Positions 25,801-33,472 of a stretch of 64,000 nucleotides of DNA are shown here, piece by piece. The notes under the pieces were generated by a model that made no database searches, had not been told where the DNA came from, and worked only from the letters and a program-made list of their open reading frames with translations. The DNA lies in contig OZ245874.1 in assembly GCA_965229335.1 (NCBI GenBank), positions 3,410,001-3,474,000 on the forward strand. The letters run 5' to 3'. A program made the translations under genes and the position numbers. This DNA comes from JAFKFH01 sp017307375 (GTDB lineage Bacteria; Pseudomonadota; Alphaproteobacteria; Ferrovibrionales; Ferrovibrionaceae). Positions within the stretch are counted from its first letter, which is position 1, and each line of letters begins with the position of its first letter.

Positions 25801-26880
25801 GTGGCCTTCGTTGCCGGCACCCAGGTCGTGCAGGTCGATGTCGCCACCGGTGCGCGGCGCGTCGTCGGCACCGGCGATCATCCGGCGATGTCGGCCGACG
25901 GCCGTTTTGTCGCCTATCGCTCGGTCGGCGCGGCCGGCAACGGCTTTTCGCAGATCTGGCTGCGCGACGTCGACCGGGGTGTGACCGCGCTGGTCACGCA
26001 AACCGCCTCGGGCGCCGGCGGCAACGGCGACAGCCTTTATCCCGCGCTGTCCGGCGACGGCACGCAGATCGCTTTCGTCTCGACGGCGACCGATCTGGTC
26101 AACGGCACGCCGACGGGCACGCAGGCCTATCTGGCGGCCAACCCGCTGCCGCTGCCCGAAAAATCCGGCTACTGGTACCTGGCGTCGTCCAGCGGCGGGC
26201 AGGGCTGGCTGCTGGAGCGCTGGGGCGCCCAGGCCTATATCGGCGGTCTGGTCTACGACGCTGCCGGCCGGTCCAGCTGGGTCAGCGGCTTCTGCCAGCT
26301 GTCCGGGCTGACCTGCAGCGGTACTTTGTCGGTGCGAACCGGTGGCACGCCGTTCGGCACGGCGGTGGGCCCCACCCCCGTGGGCGGACAGGCGGTCGGG
26401 GTGACGCTGACCACCGCCGCCGATGGCCGGACCACCACGCTGCAGGTCGGCAATGCCGCGGCACAGGTATTGACGATGTTCCCGATCGCCGGCAGCGCGG
26501 TGACGGGATTTGCCGGCCTGCCGCAGACCGGCTGGTGGATGGAGACGGACTCTGCCGGCGGCAACGGCTTCTTCGTTGCCGTCAATACCCAGCCGCAGCC
26601 TGACGGCAGTGTCCGCCAGATGGCCTATGTCTCGGTGCTGACCTACGATGGCGCCGGTCTGCCGGTCTGGTACTCGTCGCAGGCCGCACTGGGGGCCGAC
26701 CTGCGCTTCGACGGGACGCTGATGCAGTATGTCGGCGGATCCCAACTGGGCCAGGTCCAGCTCGGCGTTTCCGGCGCCATCCCGGTCGGGCAGTTGCGCA
26801 TCGCCTTTACCGGTAACGACACCGGGCAGGTCAACCTGCCGAACGGAGGGACGCTGGCGATCAGCCGCTTCCGCTTCTGA
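22840..26880 (+). CDS. Giant secreted beta-propeller protein, copy 2
   Basis: The product is 1,346 residues and has the same architecture as copy 1: signal peptide (MISRCLASWRRFCAGFLIIF, cleavage near ELRA), SBBP propeller repeats to ~505, one CGTTC/FAGWGGDC bacterial repeat, a Pro-rich linker (PTPPTPTPPAPPP), an Ig-like domain with LPSWISFEPATATF, a TolB/PD40-type propeller (SRDGRFVAFDSDAT), and two Trp-rich modules ending in NLPNG-ISRFRF. Similarity to copy 1 is high in the C-terminal half and low in the N-terminal propeller. This implies an older duplication with a variable front and a constrained back. The start is well supported by GGGGGAGAG just before the ATG. An intrinsic terminator follows. 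Confidence 0.78.
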   Translation: MISRCLASWRRFCAGFLIIFLGGLMPAELRAAADLALSGQMFGPASNSGTPSASAIKIDVSTTDAAGNIYIAGTFVPAGMATLAVGDKADGTPVTLQSPSNSGLGFVAKFDKNGKVVWANSFNNVAISAGTPNYTITAIAIDGASPPNVYVAAQLTGVAALVLPSTALIRGGSVDSFVMKFAPAGGSPTVVGKFGDSGFELKLTAITVDSSNNVFIGGTIKGTTSNTSTSNIRFTGDPSVRDGFIARLDNTLSIPASRAITYSGAGGPTNVDIKSMTADADGYVYTVGQFSGPLTDGIMQPFVLNQRGATDIFALRHHGGTMTEQWNNQYAGSSGTVLLPTAIVVDATNIYIGGEMTTSATIDTLPAMTLRGAADGFVLKAGKLTGTAAWASNFGGSGVTVATTGLGVDPAGEIRVGAQFSGGDLTAPALPLVGTGGAQDAAILGLTANGTFTVAKAIGGNGTSITLGTSRGVSTDGMFAVAGRATGDLIDPALTFSAGNSSDALILRAAPPAFTVTVSRTGTGSGTVTSSPGGISCGTTCTSTALADGSSVSLTATADAGSSFAGWGGDCSGASTSFALTLAGANATCTATFTLSGGPTPPTPTPPAPPPSFVTTPPSTAENVSTIGSGSGSVSFAGNFANPAGLVFTAAPAGGGSLPSWISFEPATATFSYTVPLPGDLPIQPLADRRTARADARADWPNTVYPLLLRIAELPVVLTATDKATGVSYSSTIRMSFHAPRNPVAISAISMSLDRVYGDRAAARSALSHDGGQMIFETAATNLFPAASAPYGDIVRYHGLSGARDRLTQTAIPGGGVANAANGPSSSPAVSADGAYAAFASDAASLSAAPSGGNRQVYRTALGFPRVALNQAATPAADMVSMTAAGAVGNGRSDNPSVSRDGRFVAFDSDATNLGVTAEGSRHVWRKDFGTGDLAVVAAGTNPSISWDGRHIAFENAGEVKLKDMAADTVRTIGAGSAARLSARGDRVAFVAGTQVVQVDVATGARRVVGTGDHPAMSADGRFVAYRSVGAAGNGFSQIWLRDVDRGVTALVTQTASGAGGNGDSLYPALSGDGTQIAFVSTATDLVNGTPTGTQAYLAANPLPLPEKSGYWYLASSSGGQGWLLERWGAQAYIGGLVYDAAGRSSWVSGFCQLSGLTCSGTLSVRTGGTPFGTAVGPTPVGGQAVGVTLTTAADGRTTTLQVGNAAAQVLTMFPIAGSAVTGFAGLPQTGWWMETDSAGGNGFFVAVNTQPQPDGSVRQMAYVSVLTYDGAGLPVWYSSQAALGADLRFDGTLMQYVGGSQLGQVQLGVSGAIPVGQLRIAFTGNDTGQVNLPNGGTLAISRFRF

Positions 26881-26902
26881 CCGCCGCGGCTTGACGCTGA
26901 TG

Positions 26903-26935
26903 GGGACGGCCTGCTACCGCACGCCGTCCCTTTTC
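26903..26935 (+). terminator. Intrinsic terminator after giant protein 2
   Basis: GGGACGGC (26903-26910) pairs with GCCGTCCC (26923-26930), followed by TTTT. It closes the duplicated region just before osmC. Confidence 0.65.
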
Positions 26936-26949
26936 GTTGGAGGATGACC

Positions 26950-27369
26950 ATGAAGGCGCGGGCAGTGTGGGTCGACGGGCGGATGTTCGTCGGTGAATCG
27001 GGCAGCGGCCACACGGCCGTCATGGACGGCGCGCCGGAGGCGGGCGGCCGCAATCTCGGCATCCGGCCGATGGAGATGCTGCTCATGGGCCTTGCCGGCT
27101 GCACTGCCTTCGACGTCGTGATGATCCTCGAGAAGGGGCGCGAGGCGGTCACCGACTGCGTCGTCGAGGTCGATGCGGAGCGGGCAGATACCGAGCCCAA
27201 GGTCTTCACCCGCATCAACCTGCGCTACATCGTCAAGGGTCGCAACCTGGCGCGCGACAAGGTCGAGCGTGCGGTCAAGCTGTCGGCCGACAAGTATTGC
27301 TCGGCTTCGATCATGCTGGGCAAGACCGCCGAGATGCATCACGAGATCATCGTCGAGGAGGCGGCCTGA
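26950..27369 (+). CDS. OsmC-family peroxiredoxin-like protein
   Basis: This 139-residue cytoplasmic protein has the two family cysteines, in MGLAGCTAFDVV and in ADKYCSASIML, which in OsmC/Ohr proteins reduce organic hydroperoxides through a thiol cycle. NLGIRPMEMLLMGL is the typical helix before the first Cys. TTGGAGG (26937-26943) is spaced correctly for the ATG at 26950 rather than for the ATG at 26944. It is a YhfA/OsmC-type single-domain member; the substrate is not proven. Confidence 0.85.
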   Translation: MKARAVWVDGRMFVGESGSGHTAVMDGAPEAGGRNLGIRPMEMLLMGLAGCTAFDVVMILEKGREAVTDCVVEVDAERADTEPKVFTRINLRYIVKGRNLARDKVERAVKLSADKYCSASIMLGKTAEMHHEIIVEEAA

Positions 27370-27372
27370 CCG

Positions 27373-28377
27373 TCAGGAAGGCCCCACCTCGACCACGACC
27401 TTGCCGGTCGCCGCCCCGGTCCTGACCAGGTCATGCGCCGCCTCGGCCTGATCGAAGGCAAAGCGGCGGGGATCGACGAACGGCGTCAGCCGGCCTGAAT
27501 CGACCAGCCCGGCAATGCGTCGCAGAATCTCGCCATGCGCCGCCACCCCCTCGCCGGTGAGGAGCGGCAGCAGCGTGAACACGCCCGAATAGCTCGCCGC
27601 CCGGAAGGACAGCGGCGCCAGCGCATGCGTGCCCCAGCCCAGGCAGGAGACGACATGGCCGTTCCGGCGCACGGCGCGGAAGGCCGCGTCGAGCACCGGG
27701 CCGCCGACCGTGTCGTAGACCACGCCGAAACCGCGACCGGCGGTAAGGCGGCCGGCATAGTCTTCGACGGCCTCCGCGCGATAGTCGATGGCAGTGGCTC
27801 CCAGCCCCTCGATCCGGTCGCGGTCGGCCGCCGATCCGGTAGCGAACACCGTGGCGCCGGCGGCGCGGGCGATCTGGACGGCAACATGCCCGACCCCGCC
27901 GGCTCCGCCGTGGACCAGCACGGTCTGGCCCAAAGCCAGGCCGGCCCGGTCGACAAGACCTTCCCAGGCGGTGATGGCGACCAGGGGCAGGGCTGCGGCC
28001 TGCCGCATCGACAACGATGCAGGTTTCGGCGCCAGCAGGCGGGCGTCGACCGCGGCATACTGCGCCAGCGTGCCCTGATGGCCACCCACACCGCCGACCA
28101 TGCCGTAGACTTCGTCGCCCGGACCAAAGGCGGTGACGCCCGGGCCGGTGCCGACGACCGTCCCGGCAAGGTCGAGGCCGAGCACGGCGGGTAGCGGCTG
28201 GCGGGCATGGGCGGCCTCGCCGGCGCGGATCTTCAGGTCGAGCGGATTGACCCCGCTGGCGGCGATGCGCACCAGGACCTGGCCGGCGGCCGGCACCGGT
28301 CGCAGTTGCTCGGTCGGAACAAGCGGGCCGTTGGGACGGTCGACGACCAGGGTGGTCATGGCAGCTTCGCGTGTCAT
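27373..28377 (-). CDS. Zinc-independent MDR-family quinone oxidoreductase-like enzyme
   Basis: This 334-residue NADPH-dependent oxidoreductase of the medium-chain dehydrogenase/reductase superfamily has an N-terminal GroES-like fold with ASGVNPLDLKIRAG, then GLDLAGTVVGTG and the nucleotide-binding GGAGGVGHVAVQIARAAG. The zinc-ligand pattern of alcohol dehydrogenases is absent, which fits the quinone reductase or enoyl reductase branch. The start at 28377 (MTREAAMTTLVV) has AGGAG upstream; 28359 is an alternative. It is transcribed away from a LysR gene across about 90 bases, so that regulator is the likely controller. Confidence 0.82.
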   Translation of the reverse strand: MTREAAMTTLVVDRPNGPLVPTEQLRPVPAAGQVLVRIAASGVNPLDLKIRAGEAAHARQPLPAVLGLDLAGTVVGTGPGVTAFGPGDEVYGMVGGVGGHQGTLAQYAAVDARLLAPKPASLSMRQAAALPLVAITAWEGLVDRAGLALGQTVLVHGGAGGVGHVAVQIARAAGATVFATGSAADRDRIEGLGATAIDYRAEAVEDYAGRLTAGRGFGVVYDTVGGPVLDAAFRAVRRNGHVVSCLGWGTHALAPLSFRAASYSGVFTLLPLLTGEGVAAHGEILRRIAGLVDSGRLTPFVDPRRFAFDQAEAAHDLVRTGAATGKVVVEVGPS

Positions 28378-28467
28378 ATCGGATCTCCTGTAGCGATGGA
28401 GATCATGCTCACCCATGCAGTTCGGCATGAAAATCAACCTTGCTGTTCGCCGGTCATGCAATAATGT

Positions 28468-29295
28468 ATGGCGATGGAATGGAGCGACCTGAGGATCTTC
28501 CTCGCCATTGCCCGGGCGGGGTCGCTCGGCCGCGCAGCGCGGCGGCTGGGCCTTACGCAGCCGACGATGGGCCGGCGTCTGCGCGCGCTGGAATCGGCGG
28601 TGGGCCACACGCTGTTCCAGCGCACGGCCGACGGCTTTGTCCTGACCGACGAAGGCGCAACTGTCCTGAGCCGCGCCGAGCGGATCGAGGAAGAGGCCAT
28701 CGCGATCGAGCGTGCCCTCGCCGGCCAGGGCGAAGCGATCGACGGGCTGTTGCGGGTTTCGTCCTCCGATTGGTTCGGCATTCACGTCCTGACACCGCTT
28801 TTTGCCGAATTCACCCGGGCGCATCCCGGCGTCACGGTGGAACTCGTCACCGATGTCCGGTTGTTCAGCCTGGCCCGGCGCGAGGCTGACCTGGTCTTTC
28901 GCATCCGCCCGTTCGACGAAGCCGAGGTGGTGCAGCGCAGGCTGATGCGGATCGACTATGCCGTCTATGCGGCGCAAGGCGCGGAGGAGGCGCTGATAAC
29001 GCTCGATGCCGCGTTCGAGGACCTGCCCGATGTCGCCTGGCTGAAGTCGAGGCTGCCGGGACACCGCGTCGCCTATCGCAGCAACAATCGCGATGCCCAG
29101 GCGCGGGCCTGTGCGGCAGGGGCGGGGCTGGCGGTTCTGCCGGTGACGATCGGTGATGCGATGCCGGGGATTGGGCGGGTCGATCTGGGGGAGACGCCGC
29201 CATCGCGCGACGTGTGGATGGGGTACCACCCCGATCTGCGCCGGCTGGCGCGCCTGCGCGCCCTAGTCGACCTGGTGGTCGATCGTCTCGGCTGA
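28468..29295 (+). CDS. LysR-family transcriptional regulator
   Basis: This 275-residue regulator has an N-terminal winged helix-turn-helix (LRIFLAIARAGSLGRAARRLGL, TQPTMGRRLRALE) and a shortened LysR effector-binding domain. It lies divergently to the oxidoreductase gene with a short shared upstream region, the standard arrangement for a LysR factor and its target. Length is somewhat below the usual ~300 residues. The first ATG is used; a second is two codons further on. The inducer is unknown; quinone or aldehyde stress would suit the partner. Confidence 0.85.
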   Translation: MAMEWSDLRIFLAIARAGSLGRAARRLGLTQPTMGRRLRALESAVGHTLFQRTADGFVLTDEGATVLSRAERIEEEAIAIERALAGQGEAIDGLLRVSSSDWFGIHVLTPLFAEFTRAHPGVTVELVTDVRLFSLARREADLVFRIRPFDEAEVVQRRLMRIDYAVYAAQGAEEALITLDAAFEDLPDVAWLKSRLPGHRVAYRSNNRDAQARACAAGAGLAVLPVTIGDAMPGIGRVDLGETPPSRDVWMGYHPDLRRLARLRALVDLVVDRLG

Positions 29296-29354
29296 GATTT
29301 TCGGGAGAGAGGCGGGGGACGGTCGGGATCCGTCTTCCCCAGTCGTGGCGGCGA

Positions 29355-29431
29355 TGGTCGGAGTGAGAGGATTCGAACCTCCGGCCCCTAGCTCCCGAAG
29401 CTAGTGCTCTACCAGGCTGAGCTACACTCCG
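29355..29431 (-). tRNA. tRNA-Pro (anticodon CGG)
   Basis: Read on the minus strand, this 77-base gene has acceptor CGGAGTG paired with CACTCCG, encoded CCA, T-loop TTCGAAT and anticodon stem CTAGC/GCTAG around the loop TTCGGGA. The anticodon is CGG, which decodes CCG. It is the second proline tRNA in the window and differs in sequence from the first. Confidence 0.92.
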
Positions 29432-29551
29432 TCGCCGCTTGCGGGGGCGTGTATAGCCCCGTGCCGGAGTCCTGGCAAGCGGAATGTGATGAATTTATGC
29501 AGCGATTTCAAAAACAGGGAAATCCAGGGAAATCAATCGCTTGGGCGACGT

Positions 29552-30574
29552 TCAGAAACGCCGTGCCAAGCAGAAGGCAACAAGCTCCGCGAGTGCGTCG
29601 CGGGTGGGCGAGGGGGCGAAGGAATCGAGCGCGGCCAAGGCCTTGGCGCCATAATTCTCGGCCCGGGCGATGGTCGCCTCGAGCGTCCCGCGCGCCGCGA
29701 TCAGCGCCTTGGCCCGTTCGAAATCTCCGTCCTGCTGGTCGAGGGTTTCGATGGTCCGGCGCCAGAACGCCTTTTCCTCGTCGTCGCCGGCGACATAGGC
29801 AAGCAGGATCGGCAGCGTCGCCTTGCCTTCCTTGAAGTCGTCGCCGAGGTTCTTGCCGATCTGGTCGCCTGCCGAGCCGTAGTCGAGCGCGTCGTCGATC
29901 AGCTGGAAGGCGATGCCGAGATTGTAGCCGAATGCATCGAGCGCCTCGGCCTCGGCCAGCGGCCGATCGGCGATGACGGCCCCGACGCGGCAGGCCGCAG
30001 AGAACAGGGCCGCGGTCTTGGCCGCGATGACCTGGAGGTAGGTTTCCTCGGCCGTCTGGACGTCGTTCGTGGTGGTCAATTGCAGCACCTCGCCCTCGCA
30101 GATGACCGCGGCGGCGTTGGCAAGGATGCGCAGGATTTCGAGCGAGTTGGTCTCGACCATCAACTGGAAGGCGCGGGCGAACAGGAAGTCGCCGACCAGG
30201 ACCGGCGCCTGGTTGCCGAACGCGGCATTGGCGGTCGGCGTACCGCGGCGCTTGTCGCTCTCGTCGACGACGTCGTCGTGCAGCAGCGTCGCGGTATGGA
30301 TGAATTCGACGCAGGCAGCCAGCAGGATATGGCCCGTGCCGCCATAGCCGCACATCTGCGCTGCAGCCAGTGTCAGCATCGGCCGGATGCGCTTGCCGCC
30401 GGCGGCGATGATGTGGCGCGCGACCTGCGGGATCATCGCCACATGGCTGTCCATGCGGCGCAGGATCTCCTCGTTCACCAGGCGCAGGTCGGCCGACACC
30501 AGCGCTTGCAGCGTCTCGATGCCGGGCTTGGGCGGGCTTGTGGTCTGGTTGTCGCGGGACGCGGCAATGGCCAA
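29552..30574 (-). CDS. ispB: Polyprenyl diphosphate synthase (octaprenyl/decaprenyl type)
   Basis: This 340-residue soluble trans-prenyltransferase makes the ubiquinone side chain from FPP/GPP and isopentenyl diphosphate. Both Asp-rich motifs are present: LLHDDVVDESDKRRG (first) and QLIDDALDYGS (second), with GGKRIRP near the N-terminus. Chain length (C40 or C50) cannot be read from the sequence with certainty; alphaproteobacteria commonly use Q10. The upstream end is a TTG at 30574 with a weak ribosome site; a downstream GTG before SADLRLVNEE is an alternative. It is divergent from the TrmN6-like gene. Confidence 0.88.
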   Translation of the reverse strand: MAIAASRDNQTTSPPKPGIETLQALVSADLRLVNEEILRRMDSHVAMIPQVARHIIAAGGKRIRPMLTLAAAQMCGYGGTGHILLAACVEFIHTATLLHDDVVDESDKRRGTPTANAAFGNQAPVLVGDFLFARAFQLMVETNSLEILRILANAAAVICEGEVLQLTTTNDVQTAEETYLQVIAAKTAALFSAACRVGAVIADRPLAEAEALDAFGYNLGIAFQLIDDALDYGSAGDQIGKNLGDDFKEGKATLPILLAYVAGDDEEKAFWRRTIETLDQQDGDFERAKALIAARGTLEATIARAENYGAKALAALDSFAPSPTRDALAELVAFCLARRF

Positions 30575-30647
30575 GGCAAAGTTCCCAAAAACGAGGATTT
30601 GGCGATAACGTCGCGGAGCATAGTGCGAACTGGGCAGGGGTCAAGGT

Positions 30648-31394
30648 TTGGCGGGCAGGGCGTCAGAGGGTGTCAGCCGGGACGGGATTCTGGGGCGGCG
30701 GCTGATCCTGGCCCAACCGCTGGCGGGGCCGCGGGCCTCCGATGACGCGGTACTGCTGGCCGCAGCCGTGCCGGCGAAAGCCGGCGAGACGGCGATCGAC
30801 CTGGGCTGCGGACCCGGGGCCGCCATGCTTTGCTTGGCCTGGCGCGTCGCCGGCCTTGCCGTGACCGGGCTGGAGATCGATGCCGGGCTGGCCGGCCTGG
30901 CGGCGGAAAATATCGCGGCCAACGGGTTTTCCGGACGGGCGGCCGTGGTGATCGGCAATGTCGCAGCCCCGCCCCGCGACCTCGGGTCAGCCGATCACGT
31001 TCTGCTGAACCCACCTTTTTTCCAGCCCGGCCGCCACGACGCCGCCCCCGATCCGGTCCGCGCGCGGGCGCGGCGCGAGGCCGGCGATATCGGCCTCGAT
31101 CGCTGGCTGGCGACGGCGCGGGCGATCCTGCGCCCCGGCGGCAGCATCACCGTGATCCACCGCGCCGAGCGGACCGCGGAGATCGTCGGGCTGCTGCCGG
31201 GGGCCGTCGCCGTGCTGCCGCTTGCGGCCAGGCCGGGCACCGCGCCCAAGCGCGTCATCGTGCAGGCGCGGCCGGATTCGTCCGATCCCCGCATCGAGCT
31301 CGAGCCTTTCGCGCTGCACCGGGCCGAGGATGGCCGCTATTGCGAGGTGGCCGAGGCCATCCTGCGCCATGGCGGCCCGCTCGCCTTGCGCTGA
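30648..31394 (+). CDS. TrmN6-like tRNA (adenine-N6)-methyltransferase
   Basis: This 248-residue SAM-dependent methyltransferase begins with a G-x-Q-P-type segment (LAQPLAGPRASDDAVLLAA). It has the SAM motif AIDLGCGPGAAML and the catalytic N6-adenine motif LNPPFF. These match the YfiC/TrmN6 family that modifies A37 of tRNA1(Val), although family members also act on other RNAs. Start is a TTG; its ribosome site is weak and the true start might be slightly inside. The S49 peptidase gene follows after 15 bases, suggesting co-transcription. Confidence 0.75.
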   Translation: MAGRASEGVSRDGILGRRLILAQPLAGPRASDDAVLLAAAVPAKAGETAIDLGCGPGAAMLCLAWRVAGLAVTGLEIDAGLAGLAAENIAANGFSGRAAVVIGNVAAPPRDLGSADHVLLNPPFFQPGRHDAAPDPVRARARREAGDIGLDRWLATARAILRPGGSITVIHRAERTAEIVGLLPGAVAVLPLAARPGTAPKRVIVQARPDSSDPRIELEPFALHRAEDGRYCEVAEAILRHGGPLALR

Positions 31395-31409
31395 GGCAGG
31401 CGAAAGCCT

Positions 31410-32285
31410 ATGTCTGAAACCACGATGAGCGACGAAAACTCCCGATTTTCGCCTGCGGCCTGGCTGAGGCGCTGGCGCAACCCGCCTCCGGTCGTCGCGG
31501 TGCTGCGGCTGGCCGGGGTCATTGCCGATGGCGGCGGCGCGTTTCGCGGCCCGACCCTCAATCATTTCGGTCTCGCCGGCGCCATCGAGCGGGCGTTCGC
31601 GGTCAAGAAGGTCAAGGCCGTCGCGCTGGAGATCAATTCGCCGGGCGGCTCGCCGGTCCAGTCGGCCCTGATCGCCGGGCATATCCGCCGATTGGCCGAA
31701 GATAAGAAGGTCCCGGTCTACGCCTTTTGCGAGGATGTCGCGGCATCGGGCGGCTATTGGCTGGCGACTGCGGCCGACGAAATCCACGCCGACGCCTCGT
31801 CCATCGTCGGCTCGATCGGCGTCATCTATGCCGGCTTCGGCCTGACCGGGCTGATCGACAAGCTCGGCGTCGAGCGGCGGATTCACACCGCCGGCGACAA
31901 CAAGTCGTTCCTCGATCCCTTCTCGCCGGAGCAGGAAAAGGATGTCGCCCGCCTCCGCGCGCTGCAGGACGAGATCCATGCGGCCTTCGTCGCCCAGGTC
32001 AAGGGGCGCCGCGGCGGCCGGCTGAAGGATCCGGAAGATGCTGAGCTGTTTTCCGGCGCGTTCTGGGCCGGGCAGGGCGCCTTGGACCGCGGGCTGATCG
32101 ACGGCATCGGCGACATCCGGACGGTGATGCGGGCTCGTTTCGGGGCCAAGGTCCGGCTGCGGCGGGTCAACCCGCCGTCGGGCGGCTGGCTGCGGCGGCG
32201 ACTCGGGCTGGACGGCGGGGCGCTGGCCGACGGGGCGCTCGCGGCGGTCGAGCACCGCCTGGCAATGGCGAGGTACGGGCAGTGA
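31410..32285 (+). CDS. S49-family serine peptidase (SohB/SppA-like)
   Basis: This 291-residue protease has the Ser/Lys dyad of bacterial signal peptide peptidases: Ser113 in DVAASGGYW and Lys165 in AGDNKSF, 52 residues apart as in SohB. INSPGGSPVQS precedes them. It has no clear N-terminal membrane helix, so it may be cytoplasmic or peripheral; the SppA family is usually membrane-anchored. The last bases overlap the GTG of the next gene (GTGA), which encodes a small membrane protein that might provide an anchor; that link is only inference. Confidence 0.82.
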   Translation: MSETTMSDENSRFSPAAWLRRWRNPPPVVAVLRLAGVIADGGGAFRGPTLNHFGLAGAIERAFAVKKVKAVALEINSPGGSPVQSALIAGHIRRLAEDKKVPVYAFCEDVAASGGYWLATAADEIHADASSIVGSIGVIYAGFGLTGLIDKLGVERRIHTAGDNKSFLDPFSPEQEKDVARLRALQDEIHAAFVAQVKGRRGGRLKDPEDAELFSGAFWAGQGALDRGLIDGIGDIRTVMRARFGAKVRLRRVNPPSGGWLRRRLGLDGGALADGALAAVEHRLAMARYGQ

Positions 32286-32500
32286 ATCCGGTCAAGATCA
32301 TCCTGCTGCTGGTTGCCATCGGCGTCGCCTGGTACGGCTGGCAGATCTGGCGCAAGAAGAAGATCGCCGCCGAGCAGGCCCAGGCCCGGCGCGACGTGCG
32401 CGCCATCCAGGACATGGTCGCCTGCCCGCATTGCGGCGTCTATCTGCCGGCGGGATCGAACCACGATTGCCAGGAAAAAACCGGTCAAAACACGCGTTGA
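32282..32500 (+). CDS. PP0621-like small membrane protein with zinc-ribbon-like motif
   Basis: This 72-residue protein has an N-terminal membrane helix ([17 protein letters not shown]), a basic stop-transfer (RKKKIAAEQ) and a single [17 protein letters not shown] motif, where two Cys and two His-like ligands may bind zinc. It resembles the PP0621 family of short proteobacterial proteins of unknown function. GTG start overlaps the S49 peptidase stop by four bases, so the pair is translationally coupled. Confidence 0.7.
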   Translation: MNPVKIILLLVAIGVAWYGWQIWRKKKIAAEQAQARRDVRAIQDMVACPHCGVYLPAGSNHDCQEKTGQNTR

Positions 32501-32576
32501 CCGGGCAGGGCGGCACCGTTATTTTGCGCCGCATTCACGTCATCCCGCTGTCACGCCGAGCCGCGAAGAATCAACG

Positions 32577-33470
32577 ATGTCGCATTCCGGGGCGTTGACG
32601 CCTCCCTCCTTCCAGGACCTCATCCTCAAGCTCCTGACCTACTGGGCCGGTCAGGGATGCATCATGATGCAGCCCTACGACATGGAGGTCGGCGCCGGCA
32701 CGTTCCATCCCGCGACGACCTTGCGCGCGCTGGGGCCTGAGCCGTGGAACGCGGTCTACGTCCAGCCGTCGCGCCGCCCCAAGGATGGCCGCTATGGCGA
32801 GAATCCCAATCGTCTGCAGCACTATTATCAGCTGCAGGTCATCCTGAAGCCCAATCCCTCCAACATCCTCGAACTCTATCTCGGCTCGCTCGCCGCGATC
32901 GGGATCCGGCCGGAGGAGCACGACATCCGCTTCGTCGAGGATGACTGGGAAAGCCCGACGCTGGGTGCCTGGGGCCTGGGTTGGGAAGTCTGGTGCGACG
33001 GGATGGAGGTGACGCAGTTCACCTATTTCCAGCAGGTCGGCGGTTTCGACTGCAACCCGGTCGCCGGCGAGATCACCTACGGTCTCGAACGCCTTGCGAT
33101 GTACGTCCAAGGCAAGAATTCGGTCTACGACCTCGACTGGAACGGCCGCGGCAATACCTATGGCGAGGTCTATCTGCAGTCCGAGCGCGAATTCTCGGCC
33201 TACAACTTCGAACATGCCGATACCGAGATGCTGTTCCGCCACTTCGTCGATGCCGAGAAGCAGTGCGCCCAGCTGATCGACGCCAAGCTGGCGCTGCCTG
33301 CCTATGACCAGTGCATGAAGGCCAGCCACACCTTCAACCTGCTCGACGCCCGCGGCGTCATTTCGGTGACCGAGCGCGCCGCCTATATCGGCCGCGTGCG
33401 CGCGCTGGCCAAGGCCTGCGCCGAACAATGGCTGCGCAATCGCGGCCATCTGCCGGCCGTGGAGGTCTGA
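32577..33470 (+). CDS. glyQ: Glycyl-tRNA synthetase alpha subunit
   Basis: This 297-residue subunit carries the class II catalytic core of the bacterial alpha2beta2 glycyl-tRNA synthetase. Typical segments are [24 protein letters not shown], split here as [12 protein letters not shown] then [15 protein letters not shown], and [21 protein letters not shown]. It charges tRNA-Gly with glycine. I chose the ATG at 32577, where homology begins; the frame is open far upstream but not conserved. glyS starts two bases after its stop. Confidence 0.95.
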   Translation: MSHSGALTPPSFQDLILKLLTYWAGQGCIMMQPYDMEVGAGTFHPATTLRALGPEPWNAVYVQPSRRPKDGRYGENPNRLQHYYQLQVILKPNPSNILELYLGSLAAIGIRPEEHDIRFVEDDWESPTLGAWGLGWEVWCDGMEVTQFTYFQQVGGFDCNPVAGEITYGLERLAMYVQGKNSVYDLDWNGRGNTYGEVYLQSEREFSAYNFEHADTEMLFRHFVDAEKQCAQLIDAKLALPAYDQCMKASHTFNLLDARGVISVTERAAYIGRVRALAKACAEQWLRNRGHLPAVEV

Positions 33471-33472
33471 TC

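Noticed and set aside
23470..26745. Open minus-strand frame of about 1,090 codons opposite giant protein 2
   Set aside because: Arg/Gly/Gln-rich composition without motifs; mirror of the real gene.
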